From NCBI RefSeq assembly GCF_016918035.1, contig NZ_JAERWK010000016.1:237379-301378 (forward strand): DNA of 64,000 bases. Reading direction: 5' to 3'. Numbering within the stretch: position 1 is the first letter of the stretch; every line of letters starts with the position of its first letter. Positions 19,430 to 28,849 of this stretch are shown piece after piece. The notes under the pieces were generated by a model. The model was given only the letters and a program-made list of their open reading frames with translations. It did no database searches and was not told the origin of the DNA. The stretch is from Nakamurella leprariae. GTDB taxonomy: Bacteria; Actinomycetota; Actinomycetes; Mycobacteriales; Nakamurellaceae. The position numbers and the translations under genes were made by a program.

Positions 19430-21385
19430 TCAGCTCAGCCAATCCGGCACGGTGGGCCACGGCCCGGTCCAGTCCCACCCGTCGTGCGGCCGGCTGAGCA
19501 GGTCGGTGAGCGGGTCGACGACCGCGAAGACGGCACCCGGTCGGGTCAACGGCAGGACGGGGAGCTGCTGCCAGACAGCCCGGTCCACCCCGGCCAGCGC
19601 GGCGGCGCGTCGGGTGCCGTCGGGCATGGTCAGGGCCTGCTCGGTCAGCGCGTCGACGCCGGGATCGCAGAAGCCGGACAGGTTCGCCCCGCGGACGGCG
19701 GCGAGCACGTCCTCATCGGGGTCGTCGGTCGGAGCGGCGTGGCCCGATCGGGACTCGCCACGGTCGCCGCCGGAGGGGACCGACGCGGTGTCCGCGGACC
19801 CGTCGTCCGGCCCGGTCTGCGGGGTACAGGTGTACGCCGACGCCGCCGTCACCGCGTCGGACGCGCCGCGCGGCACGGACAGCAGCGCCAGGTCGACCTG
19901 GTGCTCCGGCAGCGCGGTGTCGATCAACGTGGTGGGGTCGTCAGTGCGCAGCACCACCTCGATGCCGACCTGGCCGAGCTGCTGCTGCACGGCCGCCGCA
20001 GCGGCGGTCAGCCGCGGGTCGCCGGCGGGGACCCCGAGACGCAGCCGCAGCACCTCGCCGTCCCGGATGGCCACCAGACCGTCGGTCGACCAGCCGAGCT
20101 CGGCCAGCCCGGCCCGGGCAGCCGCCAGGTCACCGGCCAGCAGGCGGCCGGCGGGAGTGTCGACGCCGGCGTCCGGCGTCGACGTGGCCGGCTCCCCGGC
20201 GGCGGTTCCCCCGGGCTCGGCCGGCAGGCTGACCTGCGAGGTCACCGCCGGCACCAGGGCGGCCGCGCCGCTGCTGCCGGCCATCGCGTCGGCCAGGCCC
20301 CGCCCGGACAGCGCGGTGGCCACCACCCGGCGCAGCGCCGGCTCGGCGGCCGGACCGGCGGTGGCGTCGAAGACCAGCTGGACGGTGGCCGGCTGTGGCA
20401 CCAGGACCCGGCGGTCGGCCGGTACCGCCACGGTGAAGAGCCCGGCGACCGACGGATCCGGGCCGACCAGCAGGGCCTGCAGCTCGCCGCGGCGGTAGGC
20501 CTCCAGCAGTTCGGCCGGCCGGCCCAGCCGCAGCGTCACCGAGGCCGGTCCGGGCTGCGCCGCCCAGTACTTGTCGTTGCGGGTGAGGGTCAGCTGGCCC
20601 GCGACGAGGTTGACGTCGGTGAGCTTGTAGCGGTTGCCGGAGACCGGAACCCCCGCCGCCAGCGCCTCGGCGAACCCGCCCGGGGCGTCCCGGACCAGAT
20701 GACTGGGCAGCAACGGCGAGAACAGCGTCCGCCAGTCGTCGAACGGCTCGGCGAACGCCACCTCGACCGTCTTGCCCGCGTCCAGCGAGCGCACCTCGGT
20801 GATCAGTCGGTACCCGGCCGGGGCGACTGCGCCGGCGGCACTGGTCATCTCGGTCCACAGGTAGGAGAAGTCCTCGGCCGTGATCGGCGTGCCGTCGGAC
20901 CAGGCGGCATCCGGGTCGAGCCGGTAGGTGACGGTGAAAGGCCGGTCCGGGCCGGCGTCCTCGTCGGTGCTGTCCGCGTCCGGGTCGTCCGACCCGGTCC
21001 CGGCGCCGTCCGTCGTCGCCGACGGCGGCACCGAGCCCTCGGGCGTGACCACCACCGCGTCCAGGACCTCCGGGTCGGGCGCGACGGTGCCGTCCGCGGC
21101 GGTGACCATCGGCCAGGGCAGTACCAGCTGGGCCACCGCCTGGGTGGCCGGGGACCAGTCGGCGATCAGGTGCGGGTTGAACCCGGGCAGGGTGCTCTCC
21201 AGCCCCACCACCACCGAGCCCGGCACCGGCGCCACGGCCGTCGGCGCGGCCTCCCCGCTGGGCGGGATGGGCGCCGGCAGCCCGGGCGGGGTGCATGCGG
21301 TCAGGAGGAGGGCCAGCATCCCGGTCGCCGCCGCCCTGCGGGACGACCGGACCACCCGACGTGGTGGTCTCCGGCTGGTCCGCAC
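19430..21385 (-). CDS. lpqW: LpqW-like substrate-binding lipoprotein
   Basis: A 651-residue family 5 solute-binding protein homologue. The signal is a twin-arginine-rich N-region, then GMLALLLTACT, the cysteine being the lipid site. The body has FNPHLIADWSPATQAVAQLVL and AAWSDGTPITAEDFSYLW, as in SBP_bac_5. In mycobacteria LpqW lies beside typA and has lost transport function, instead promoting lipoarabinomannan synthesis by opposing PimE-directed flux. Here it also lies near typA, and a pimE-like gene is 10 kb away. I chose the GTG at 21385 because TAGGGT is seven bases upstream. It could still be a transporter SBP working with the adjacent opp genes. Confidence 0.78.
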   Translation of the reverse strand: MRTSRRPPRRVVRSSRRAAATGMLALLLTACTPPGLPAPIPPSGEAAPTAVAPVPGSVVVGLESTLPGFNPHLIADWSPATQAVAQLVLPWPMVTAADGTVAPDPEVLDAVVVTPEGSVPPSATTDGAGTGSDDPDADSTDEDAGPDRPFTVTYRLDPDAAWSDGTPITAEDFSYLWTEMTSAAGAVAPAGYRLITEVRSLDAGKTVEVAFAEPFDDWRTLFSPLLPSHLVRDAPGGFAEALAAGVPVSGNRYKLTDVNLVAGQLTLTRNDKYWAAQPGPASVTLRLGRPAELLEAYRRGELQALLVGPDPSVAGLFTVAVPADRRVLVPQPATVQLVFDATAGPAAEPALRRVVATALSGRGLADAMAGSSGAAALVPAVTSQVSLPAEPGGTAAGEPATSTPDAGVDTPAGRLLAGDLAAARAGLAELGWSTDGLVAIRDGEVLRLRLGVPAGDPRLTAAAAAVQQQLGQVGIEVVLRTDDPTTLIDTALPEHQVDLALLSVPRGASDAVTAASAYTCTPQTGPDDGSADTASVPSGGDRGESRSGHAAPTDDPDEDVLAAVRGANLSGFCDPGVDALTEQALTMPDGTRRAAALAGVDRAVWQQLPVLPLTRPGAVFAVVDPLTDLLSRPHDGWDWTGPWPTVPDWLS

Positions 21386-21392
21386 CCGACCC

Positions 21393-21398
21393 ACCCTA
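21393..21398 (-). promoter_or_regulatory. -10 element of lpqW (leaderless)
   Basis: TAGGGT on the minus strand lies seven bases before the GTG at 21385. Confidence 0.55.
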
Positions 21399-21450
21399 GG
21401 GAGCGGGCGGGGCCGGACGGCCCGTCAGCCCGCCACCTCGGGCGAGATCG

Positions 21451-22332
21451 TCACCGGCGGACCGCCCGGCGGGGGAACATCCATCGGGCCCACACCATTG
21501 CGCCGACCATGATGACCAGGCACCACCCAACCGCCAGCCAGGCCGACCCGGTTGGGGCCGGCAACCCGATGAGCAGCGAGCGGAGCGTGTCGACCAACGG
21601 GGTGATCGGCTGGTGGTCGGCGAACCACCGGAGGCCCGCGGGCATGGTCTCGGTCGGCACGAACGCGCTGGACAGGTAGGGCAGGAAGAGCAGGACGAAG
21701 CCGTACCCGCTGGCCGCCTGGGGCCCCGCGGCGGCCAACCCGATCGCCGCGTACAGCCAGGTGATGGCCACGATGAACAGCGAGACCAGCCCGATCGCGG
21801 CCAGCCACAGCCCTGGACCGGCGTCGGGCCGGAACCCGACGAGCAGGCCGACGCCCAGCACCAGCGCCGTGGCGACCAGGTTGCGGACCAGGCTGGCCAC
21901 GACGGCCCCGGTCAGCACTCCGACGCTGTGGATCGGCATGCTGCGGAACCGGTCCACGATGCCGGTGCGCATGTCGTCGGCCACGGCCACCGCGGTCCCG
22001 GCGGCACCGAACCCCGCACAGAGCAGGATGATGCCGGGCGTCACGAAGGTCGCGTAGACCTCCCGGGCCGACAGGTCGGCCGGAACCGGGCCGGTGGCGT
22101 CGGTGAAGTCGAAGGCGCCGCCGAACACGTAGGTGAACAACAGCATCAACGTCACCGGCAGCATCAACGCCATCAGCAGCGACTCCACGTCGCGGCGGGA
22201 GTGCAGGACGCTGCGGCGGGTGAAGACCCAGCCGCTGCGTACGGGTCCGACCCGCGGCGCCCGGCGGGCGGCCGGTGGCCCGGCGGCCGCCGGAGCCGGG
22301 CCCGCGGTGTCGCGATCGACGATGACGGACAT
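21451..22332 (-). CDS. ABC-2 type exporter permease (DrrB-like)
   Basis: A 293-residue membrane subunit with six hydrophobic segments, beginning with a cytoplasmic tail and LLMALMLPVTLMLLFTYVFGGAF. The ABC-2 signature region appears near the C-terminus as LFLPYLSSAFVPTETMPAGLRWFADHQPITPLVDTLR-type sequence, with the conserved F(V)P...MP...P pattern. Together with the ATPase immediately upstream it forms a heterodimeric-type exporter of the daunorubicin-resistance group. The transported compound is unknown. The 64-bp gap to the ATPase gene is filled by tandem decamers. The pair faces a TetR regulator, which suggests induction by the exported substrate. Confidence 0.9.
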   Translation of the reverse strand: MSVIVDRDTAGPAPAAAGPPAARRAPRVGPVRSGWVFTRRSVLHSRRDVESLLMALMLPVTLMLLFTYVFGGAFDFTDATGPVPADLSAREVYATFVTPGIILLCAGFGAAGTAVAVADDMRTGIVDRFRSMPIHSVGVLTGAVVASLVRNLVATALVLGVGLLVGFRPDAGPGLWLAAIGLVSLFIVAITWLYAAIGLAAAGPQAASGYGFVLLFLPYLSSAFVPTETMPAGLRWFADHQPITPLVDTLRSLLIGLPAPTGSAWLAVGWCLVIMVGAMVWARWMFPRRAVRR

Positions 22333-22362
22333 GGGGATCCTTCCGGGTGGTCGGGAAGAGGG

Positions 22363-22408
22363 AGCGGGTCAGCGCGGGTCAGCGCGGGTCAGCGGGTCAG
22401 CGCGGGTC
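22363..22408. repeat. Tandem AGCGCGGGTC repeats between the exporter genes
   Basis: The decamer AGCGCGGGTC and its 8-bp short form AGCGGGTC are repeated five times in tandem. The array covers the 3' end of the ATPase gene, and the stop codon (22399-22397) falls inside it. It could affect coupling with the permease gene downstream. Confidence 0.85.
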
Positions 22409-23353
22409 CGGGAGCTCCGCGCCGCGGGACTCCGGCGCCTGGCCGGACAGCCGGAGGAAGACGTCGTCCAGGGACGGGCGCCGGATGCTGACCCGGACGT
22501 CGGTCAGGCCGTCGCTCGCGGCGGCCTCGAGCAGGGCACGGACGTCAGCAGCGGTGCCGTCGCTGGCCAGTTCCCGGACCAGCCGGTCGTCCCCGTCGCG
22601 CAGCTCGACGACGTCCGTCCCGACCTGGGCCTTGAGCTGGGACGCCGTGCCCTCGGCCACGATGCGGCCGCCCTCGAGCACCGCGATCCGGTCGGCCAGC
22701 TGGTCGGCCTCCTCCAGGTACTGGGTGGTCAGGAAGACCGTGGTGCCGGCGGCCGCCAGCTCGCGCACGTGCTGCCAGACCACGCGACGGCTCACCGTGT
22801 CCAGGCCGGTGGTCGGCTCGTCGAGCATGAGCACCGCGGGCTCCGACATCAGCCCCGCGGCCAGGTCGAGCCGGCGGCGCATGCCACCCGAGTAGGTGGC
22901 CGCCCGGCGGTGGGCGGCGCCGGACAGGCCGAACCGCTCCAGAGCGGCCAGCGCCGTCGCCCGGGCGTCCCGTCGGGACCAACCGACCAGCTCCGCGATC
23001 ATCTGCAGGTTCTCGCGCCCGGTGAGCCGGTCGTCCACCGCCGCGAACTGGCCGGTCAGCGCGATGACCCGACGCACGGCGTCCGGGTCCGTCCGCACGT
23101 CGTGCCCGTCCACCCGGGCCGTGCCGCCGTCCGCCCGCAGCAGCGTGGCCAGGACGGAGATGAGCGTGGTCTTGCCGGCGCCGTTGCGACCCAGCAGCGC
23201 GACGATCTGGCCGCGCCGCACCGTCAGGTCGACGCCCTGCAGCACCGGCTGCTGACCGAAAGTCTTGACCAGCCCGCGGATCTCGACCGCCGGAGCACCG
23301 GTCGGACCGGTCGGTGCTCCCGCGGTGGTGGCACTGACGGTGGCGGTCTCCAT
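22397..23353 (-). CDS. ABC exporter ATPase (DrrA-like)
   Basis: A 318-residue cytoplasmic ATPase. Walker A is GRNGAGKTTLISVLA, the signature YSGGMRRRLDLAAGLM and Walker B AVLMLDEPTTGLD, and the C-terminal domain ends in the DrrA-type SIRRPSLDDVFLRLSG motif, which distinguishes the DrrA group from importers. The ATG has GAGGAG upstream. It is the first gene of the exporter operon and its promoter region carries a 25-bp palindrome shared with the divergent tetR-type gene. Confidence 0.93.
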   Translation of the reverse strand: METATVSATTAGAPTGPTGAPAVEIRGLVKTFGQQPVLQGVDLTVRRGQIVALLGRNGAGKTTLISVLATLLRADGGTARVDGHDVRTDPDAVRRVIALTGQFAAVDDRLTGRENLQMIAELVGWSRRDARATALAALERFGLSGAAHRRAATYSGGMRRRLDLAAGLMSEPAVLMLDEPTTGLDTVSRRVVWQHVRELAAAGTTVFLTTQYLEEADQLADRIAVLEGGRIVAEGTASQLKAQVGTDVVELRDGDDRLVRELASDGTAADVRALLEAAASDGLTDVRVSIRRPSLDDVFLRLSGQAPESRGAELPDPR

Positions 23354-23410
23354 GGCTGGGCTCCTCGTCGCTGGGCCGCATCGGCGCGCTCCGCACCGGC
23401 CGCTTCAGTG

Positions 23411-23435
23411 TATGGCATCCACTGTGTATGTCATA
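23411..23435. promoter_or_regulatory. TetR-type operator in the divergent promoter region
   Basis: A 25-bp imperfect palindrome has left arm TATGGCATCCAC, a central T and right arm GTGTATGTCATA. Ten of twelve positions are symmetric. It overlaps a possible exporter -10 (TACACT, 23412-23407) and lies 58 bp before the regulator's start, so binding could repress both directions. Confidence 0.7.
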
Positions 23436-23493
23436 GACCGCTGTGCAGGTGGTACGCAGTCCGGCGGATCAGCGGACGGGCGGAGGTCGATGC

Positions 23494-24495
23494 GTGGACA
23501 TGGAGTCGAGGAACGGCGCGGCGCCGTCCGAGGAGCCGGTGCTGCCGCACGCCCTGGCGCTGACGTGGGGCATCGCCGAGCAGCCGCAGCGCGGCCCGCG
23601 GCGGGAGCTGAGCATCGAGAAGATCGTCGACGCGGCGATCGAGATGGCCGACGCCGAGGGACTGGGTGCGGTGTCCATGGCCCGCGTGGCCGCCGCGCTC
23701 GGCTACACCACCATGTCGCTGTACCGGTACGTGACCAGCAAGGACGACCTGCTGCTGCTCATGGAGGACGCGGTCTATGCGGTGCCGCTGAGCCGGCCGG
23801 AGCCGGGCACACCGTGGCGGCCCGCGATGCGGGCGCTGGTCGACGCATGCATGACCGGGATCCGGGCCCATCCCTGGGCCGCGCGGCTGCCCATCCGCGG
23901 GGTGCCGATGACGCCGAACAACCTCTACCTGGTCGACTACGCGCTCGGCGCGATGGCTGGGTTGCCGCTGGACACCGAGGAGAAGCTGGCCACGCTGCTC
24001 GCGCTGACCGGGCTGGCCCGGGTGCTCGGCGGCTACGAGGCCGAACTGCTCTCCGCGCGAGAGAACGGTACCGAACCGCGGCTCACCGTGGGCGCGCTCA
24101 GCACGCTGGTCACCGACGACCGGTTCCCCGCGCTGGCGCCGATCGTGCGGGCCGGCGAGTACACGCCGGACGAGACCCAGATGGCGTTCGAGGGTCCGGT
24201 GATGGACGCCGAGTACCGGTTCAGCATCGACCGGGTGCTCGACGGCGTCGAGCAGCTGGTGGCCGCGCGGGGCGGCGCCACCCCGGCCGACCCGGCGAGC
24301 GCATCCGCGGAAGGACAGCCGGAATCCGCCGTGACGCAGGAGCTCTCGGACCAGCAGGTGCGGGCCGTGCACAAGGACCCGGAGGTCCGGGCCGCGGTGC
24401 GGATGCGCCGGGAGGCCGAGACCCGGCTGCGGGAGACCACGAAGCGGGAACAGGAACTGGTGCGGCGCGCCGCCGAACGGGTCACGCGCCGCTGA
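23494..24495 (+). CDS. TetR/AcrR family regulator of the DrrAB-like exporter
   Basis: A 333-residue repressor. The helix-turn-helix (about residues 35-80) reads ELSIEKIVDAAIEMADAEG, then VSMARVAAALGYTTMSLYRYV with the usual TetR recognition helix. The C-terminal ligand domain resembles the tetracycline-repressor-type group. A charged coiled tail of about 60 residues (REAETRLRETTKREQEL) is an unusual addition. I chose the GTG at 23494, which has GGAGG seven bases upstream; ATG at 23500 is also possible. Divergence from the exporter and the shared palindrome imply that it controls the exporter and itself. Confidence 0.9.
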   Translation: MDMESRNGAAPSEEPVLPHALALTWGIAEQPQRGPRRELSIEKIVDAAIEMADAEGLGAVSMARVAAALGYTTMSLYRYVTSKDDLLLLMEDAVYAVPLSRPEPGTPWRPAMRALVDACMTGIRAHPWAARLPIRGVPMTPNNLYLVDYALGAMAGLPLDTEEKLATLLALTGLARVLGGYEAELLSARENGTEPRLTVGALSTLVTDDRFPALAPIVRAGEYTPDETQMAFEGPVMDAEYRFSIDRVLDGVEQLVAARGGATPADPASASAEGQPESAVTQELSDQQVRAVHKDPEVRAAVRMRREAETRLRETTKREQELVRRAAERVTRR

Positions 24496-24509
24496 CCGGA
24501 CACCGCGCG

Positions 24510-24538
24510 CCGGACGGGACCGGGTGGGTCCCGTCCGG
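24510..24538. terminator. Bidirectional terminator between the tetR-type gene and typA
   Basis: CCGGACGGGACC (24510-24521) and GGTCCCGTCCGG (24527-24538) form a perfect 12-bp stem with a 5-nt loop between two convergent genes. Confidence 0.8.
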
Positions 24539-24545
24539 GCGCGGG

Positions 24546-26459
24546 TCAGCTGGTCTTGTTGCGGGTACGGGACCGGGCCCGCTCGCCGGCGTTCAGGATG
24601 ACCTTGCGGATGCGGGCGTTGGTCGGGGTGACCTCGACGCACTCGTCGTCGGCACAGAACTCGAGGGCCTCCTCGAGGTTCAGCAGTCGCGCCGGCACCA
24701 GGTGCACCAACTCGTCCCCGGTCGAGGACCGCATGTTGGTGAGCTTCTTCTCCTTGGTGATGTTGACGTCCATGTCGTCGGCGCGGGAGTTCTCCCCCAC
24801 GACCATGCCCTCGTAGACCTCGGTGGTCGGCGGGACGAACATGGTGCCTCGCTCCTGCAGCGAGAACATCGCGAAGGGGGTTGCCTTGCCGGCCCGGTCG
24901 GCCACCAACGAGCCGGTGGGGCGGGCCCGCAGGTCGCCGGCCCACGGCCCGTAGCCGTCGAAGATGGCGCTGGCGATGCCGGTGCCGCGGGTCTCGGTCA
25001 GGAACGCGGTCCGGAAACCGATGAGGCCGCGCGACGGCACGTGGAACTCCAGGCGCACCCAGCCGGTGCCGTGATTGCTCATCGTCTCCATGCGGCCCTT
25101 GCGGACGGCCATGAGCTGGGTGATGGCCCCCAGGTACTCCTCGGGCGCGTCGATGGTGAGGCGCTCGAACGGCTCGTGCTTCTTGCCGTCGACGATGCGG
25201 GTGACCACCTGCGGCTTGCCGATGGTCAGCTCGAAGCCCTCGCGGCGCATGGTCTCGACCAGGATGGCCAGCGCCAGCTCACCGCGGCCCTGCACCTCCC
25301 AGGTGTCCGGACGCTCGGTCTCCAGCACCCGGATGGAGACGTTGCCGATGAGCTCGGTGTCCAGCCGGTTCTTCACCTGACGCGCGGTCAGCTTGGTGCC
25401 GCCGTCCTTGCCGGCCAGCGGCGAGGTGTTGATGCCGACGGTCATCGAGATGGCCGGCTCGTCCACCGTGATGGGCGGCAACGCGACCGGGTTCTCCGCG
25501 TCGGCCAGGGTCTCGCCGATGGTGATGTCGGCGATGCCGGCCACGGCGATCAGATCACCGGCCGAGGCCGACTCGACCGGCACCCGGGTGAGCGCCTCGG
25601 TGATCAGCAGCTCGGTGATCTTGGTGCGACTGGTGGTGCCGTCGGCCCTGATCCAGGCGACCTGCTGACCCTTGGTGATGGTGCCCTCGATGACGCGGCA
25701 CATGCCGATCCGGCCGAGGAAGGGGCTCGCATCGATGTTGGTGACCTGGGCCTGCAGCGGGGCGCCCGGGGTGTACGCGGGCGCCGGGATGGTCTCCAGC
25801 AGCACGTCGAACAGCACGTCCAGGTTCTCCTGGTCGGGCAGCTCGCCGTTGCCCGGCTTGGTCAGGCTGGCCCGGCCGGCGCGACCCGAGCAGTAGACGA
25901 TCGGGAACTCGATCTGGTCGTCGTCCGCGTCCAGGTCGAGGAACAGCGCGTAGGTCTCGTCGATGACCTCGTCGATCCGGGCGTCCGGGCGGTCGGTCTT
26001 GTTAATGACCAGCACCACCGGCAGCCGCGCGGACAACGCCTTGCGCAGCACGAACCGGGTCTGCGGCAGCGGGCCCTCGGAGGCGTCGACGAGCAGCACC
26101 ACGCCGTCCACCATCGACAGCGCACGCTCGACCTCGCCGCCGAAGTCGGCGTGACCGGGGGTGTCGACGATGTTGATGACCATCTCATTGCCATCGTCAC
26201 CACTGCGTTTGATCGCGGTGTTCTTGGCCAGGATGGTGATGCCCTTCTCGCGCTCCAGGTCGTTGGAGTCCATCACCCGGTCGTTCTGGGTGGATCCCTC
26301 GCGGAAGGCGCCGGACTGCCACAGCATGGCGTCGACCAGGGTCGTCTTGCCGTGGTCGACGTGCGCGACGATGGCCAGGTTGCGCAGGTCGTCGCGAGTG
26401 GTCCGGGCGCCGGTCGTGGTGGCATCCGAAGTGGTGGCATCCGAAGTGGTGGCGGACAC
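24546..26459 (-). CDS. typA: Translational GTPase TypA/BipA
   Basis: A ribosome-associated GTPase related to EF-G and LepA, needed for growth under stress. The 637-residue protein has G1 [16 protein letters not shown]3 [16 protein letters not shown] and G4 NKTDRPDAR, followed by EF-Tu domain II, a domain V-like part and the BipA-specific C-terminal domain ending in lysine and arginine. I start it at GTG 26459, with AAGGAG upstream; a start at 26546 would add an arginine-rich, unconserved stretch. The N-terminal 20 residues contain a duplicated TTSDA encoded by a 15-bp tandem repeat. It is near lpqW, as in mycobacteria. Confidence 0.95.
   Translation of the reverse strand: MSATTSDATTSDATTTGARTTRDDLRNLAIVAHVDHGKTTLVDAMLWQSGAFREGSTQNDRVMDSNDLEREKGITILAKNTAIKRSGDDGNEMVINIVDTPGHADFGGEVERALSMVDGVVLLVDASEGPLPQTRFVLRKALSARLPVVLVINKTDRPDARIDEVIDETYALFLDLDADDDQIEFPIVYCSGRAGRASLTKPGNGELPDQENLDVLFDVLLETIPAPAYTPGAPLQAQVTNIDASPFLGRIGMCRVIEGTITKGQQVAWIRADGTTSRTKITELLITEALTRVPVESASAGDLIAVAGIADITIGETLADAENPVALPPITVDEPAISMTVGINTSPLAGKDGGTKLTARQVKNRLDTELIGNVSIRVLETERPDTWEVQGRGELALAILVETMRREGFELTIGKPQVVTRIVDGKKHEPFERLTIDAPEEYLGAITQLMAVRKGRMETMSNHGTGWVRLEFHVPSRGLIGFRTAFLTETRGTGIASAIFDGYGPWAGDLRARPTGSLVADRAGKATPFAMFSLQERGTMFVPPTTEVYEGMVVGENSRADDMDVNITKEKKLTNMRSSTGDELVHLVPARLLNLEEALEFCADDECVEVTPTNARIRKVILNAGERARSRTRNKTS
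26421..26450. repeat. 15-bp tandem repeat in the 5' end of typA
   Basis: GGCATCCGAAGTGGT is repeated twice without a gap. It encodes TTSDA twice in the unconserved N-terminal extension of TypA, so copy number can change without frameshift. Confidence 0.85.
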
Positions 26460-26584
26460 GCTGGCAGAGCTCCTTCGTGGGGATCTTCCGGGTTCTTCTG
26501 CCCGGGCGCGCCGCATCGCTCGCTGCCGGACGTTCGTGGTGGCCACCCGCCCGGTTCCCCTGACCTGAACAGCGCAGCCGCTCC

Positions 26585-26590
26585 ATGCTA
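26585..26590 (-). promoter_or_regulatory. Candidate -10 element of typA
   Basis: TAGCAT on the minus strand would give a 5' untranslated region of about 120 nt before the typA GTG at 26459. Confidence 0.35.
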
Positions 26591-26648
26591 CCGGTCAGCA
26601 CCCGGGCTTCCGGTGCGCCGCCCACCTCGGTACGGCGCCGTGGCCGTC

Positions 26649-26739
26649 GTGCGCGCGCTGCTGAACGTGATCTGGCTGGCGGTGTGCGACCTGTGGATGG
26701 CTCTGGGCTCCAACCTGGCCGGCATCGGACCGGTCCGCG
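26649..26739 (+). pseudogene. Remnant of a YccF-domain membrane protein
   Basis: From GTG 26649 the plus strand reads RALLNVIWLAVCDLWMALG then SNLAGIG. This resembles the first TM segment of YccF-family proteins (LLNVIWLVL..WLALGY.LAG). The expected second half, with a GIPFG-type motif and another helix, is absent and the frame continues into unrelated Ala/Arg-rich sequence that runs through typA-antisense territory on either side. I read it as a truncated, decayed gene. Confidence 0.5.
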
Positions 26740-26785
26740 CGGAGTTCGGTGCTCGCCGCGCCGCCCGTCCGATCGCCGGCGCTCC

Positions 26786-26935
26786 CTACCGCTGCGGCTC
26801 GCTGCGCTCGACGTCAGCCAGCTCCTCCTCCGGCCGCGGCGGCACCGTCTCGTCCTCCTCCAGGACCTGCAGCGGCAGGTCCGGGGGGTCGTCGACGGTG
26901 TACTGCTGCTGGGCGGACTGTCCGGACTCGCTCAT
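26786..26935 (-). CDS. Small acidic protein of unknown function
   Basis: A 49-residue product starting MSESGQSAQQQYTVDDPPD and ending in a Glu/Pro-rich, strongly acidic tail. There are no cysteines, membrane segments or recognisable motifs. A weak GAGG lies upstream of the ATG. It is 44 bp past the 5' side of the amino acid ABC operon's last gene on the same strand, so it could be the distal gene of that operon. Codon composition looks like coding sequence, but the small size leaves doubt. Confidence 0.4.
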   Translation of the reverse strand: MSESGQSAQQQYTVDDPPDLPLQVLEEDETVPPRPEEELADVERSEPQR

Positions 26936-26978
26936 GGCCTCATCCTGGCACTCCTTGCGAGCGCACGGGACCGGGGCG

Positions 26979-27842
26979 TCAGTGGCCCGGGACGGCGCCG
27001 GGCTCGACGTGCAGGCTGCCGATCTGGGCGCCGGCGGGCGTGGCCGACACCTCCTCGGCCGGATCCACCGCGGTCGGGTTGAGCACCCGGGACAGGAAGG
27101 CGCGGGTGCGTTCCTGCTGCGGGTCACCGATGACCTGCTCCGGCGGGCCCTGCTCGACGACGACGCCGCCGTCCATGAACACCACCCGGTCGGCGACGTC
27201 CCGCGCGAACGCCATCTCGTGCGTGACGACCATCATCGTCATGCCTTCCGCGGCCAGCCCGCGCATCACGGCCAGCACCTCGCCGACCAGCTCGGGGTCC
27301 AGCGCGGAGGTGGGTTCGTCGAACAGCATCAGCTCCGGGGACATGGCCAGCGACCGGGCGATGGCCACCCGCTGCTGCTGACCGCCGGACAGCTGCGCCG
27401 GGAAGGCGGTCTCGCGGCCGGCCAGCCCGACCCGGTCCAGGGTTCGGCGGGCGATCGCCTCGGCCTCGGTGCGGGAACGGCGGAGCACTTTGATCTGGGC
27501 GATGGTCAGGTTGCGCAGCACGTTCAGGTGCGCGAAGAGGTTGAACGACTGGAACACCATGCCGATGCGGCGCCGCACCCGGTCCAGATCGCAGTCGGGA
27601 TCGGTCATCTCGTCCCGGCCGACGAAGACCTTCCCGGAGGTGGGCGTCTCCAGCAGGTTCACGCAGCGCAGCAGGGTGGACTTGCCCGAGCCGGACGGCC
27701 CGATCACGCACACGACCTCGCCGGGCACGTCGAGGTCGATGCCCTTGAGCACCTCCACCGGTCCGAACGACTTGTGCAACCCACGGATCGAGATCGCCGG
27801 CGCGGCGCTCCTGGTGTCGGTCCCGGTCATGCTGGTAGTCAC
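26979..27842 (-). CDS. Polar amino acid ABC transporter ATPase (GlnQ-like)
   Basis: A 287-residue importer ATPase. Walker A is [15 protein letters not shown], the signature [17 protein letters not shown] and Walker [20 protein letters not shown], with the GlnQ/HisP-type phrase [22 protein letters not shown]-terminal extension of about 30 residues after [15 protein letters not shown] is specific to this protein. I use the GTG at 27842, which overlaps the permease stop (GTGA); ATG 27830 is an alternative. It completes an SBP-permease-ATPase set for a polar amino acid, possibly glutamine, glutamate or cystine. The ligand cannot be read from sequence alone. Confidence 0.92.
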   Translation of the reverse strand: MTTSMTGTDTRSAAPAISIRGLHKSFGPVEVLKGIDLDVPGEVVCVIGPSGSGKSTLLRCVNLLETPTSGKVFVGRDEMTDPDCDLDRVRRRIGMVFQSFNLFAHLNVLRNLTIAQIKVLRRSRTEAEAIARRTLDRVGLAGRETAFPAQLSGGQQQRVAIARSLAMSPELMLFDEPTSALDPELVGEVLAVMRGLAAEGMTMMVVTHEMAFARDVADRVVFMDGGVVVEQGPPEQVIGDPQQERTRAFLSRVLNPTAVDPAEEVSATPAGAQIGSLHVEPGAVPGH

Positions 27843-28693
27843 CTGGCCTTCGCGTGACGGATCTCGAGCCGGCGCACCAGCTGCGACAGCGGCAGCGTGA
27901 TGCACAGGTACAGCAGCCCACCGATGAGCAGTGGGGTGCTGTTCACGGTGGTGTTCAGCATGTCCCGGCTGAACTTGGTCAGCTCGACCTGTCCCGCGGT
28001 CACGCCCAGCACGTAGACCAGCGAGGAGTCCTTGGTCAGCAGGATGATCTCGTTGGTCAGCGGCGGGATGACGATGCGGAACGCCTGCGGCAGCACGATC
28101 GTCACCATGGTCCGGGCCGGGGACATGCCCAGCGTCCGGGCCGCCTCGACCTGGCCGCGCGGCACCGCCTGGATGCCGGCCCGGATGGTCTCGGACATGT
28201 ACGCCGCCGCGGTCAGGCCCAGGCCCACGGTCACCATGACCAGGAACGGCAGGGTGAAGCCGGGGAACGCGTTCGGGATGCCGTAGGCGACGAAGAACAG
28301 CACGAGCAGCGCGGGCAGTCCGCGGAACAGCTCGACGTAGGCACTGGCCAGCCAGCGGTACGGCCCGACCGACGACAGCCGCATCAACGCGATGACGATG
28401 CCCAGCAGCAGGCCGAAGACGAACGCCAGTGCGGTGTACAGCAGGGTGTTGACCAGGGCGACGATCAGGACGCGGGGGAACATCCGCCCGATGACCTCGG
28501 TGTTGAAGAACGCCTGCTGCAGGTTGCCCCAGTCGGCGCGGAAGGCGATCACCGCGACCACGATCACCAGCACTGCGTACTGGATGCCGCGACTGAGCCG
28601 GGCCCGTTGCCGGCGCGTCATCCGTGGCTTGGGCGGGTCATCGGCCTCGCCGGTCGGGCCAGTCGGATGCGTGGTGCCGGACGTGGTGGCCAT
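27839..28693 (-). CDS. Polar amino acid ABC transporter permease (GlnP-like)
   Basis: A 284-residue His/Glu/Gln/Arg/opine-family permease. After a charged 35-residue tail and a first helix ([15 protein letters not shown]) it has five further helices. The EAA loop is [29 protein letters not shown], and [21 protein letters not shown] is the classic second conserved block. There is one permease gene, so it probably acts as a homodimer. It ends overlapping the ATPase gene and begins 156 bp after the SBP gene. Confidence 0.92.
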   Translation of the reverse strand: MATTSGTTHPTGPTGEADDPPKPRMTRRQRARLSRGIQYAVLVIVVAVIAFRADWGNLQQAFFNTEVIGRMFPRVLIVALVNTLLYTALAFVFGLLLGIVIALMRLSSVGPYRWLASAYVELFRGLPALLVLFFVAYGIPNAFPGFTLPFLVMVTVGLGLTAAAYMSETIRAGIQAVPRGQVEAARTLGMSPARTMVTIVLPQAFRIVIPPLTNEIILLTKDSSLVYVLGVTAGQVELTKFSRDMLNTTVNSTPLLIGGLLYLCITLPLSQLVRRLEIRHAKAR

Positions 28694-28849
28694 GATGGCT
28701 CCCCGGGGTGGGCGGGACAGCGAGGACGGTGCTGCCGGCGGTGACGCTGCCGGGGCTGCTGCCGGGCCGGCGGGCGGGATCCCGGCCGGGGCCGGTCACC
28801 CGTGGGGCGGCGCGCCACGGATGACCGGTGCCGCCGACGCGGCCAGTGG

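Noticed and set aside
23265..27857. 1530-codon plus-strand frame through tetR and typA
   Set aside because: It is antisense to typA and the amino acid transporter. Only the short YccF-like segment within it has protein-like sequence.
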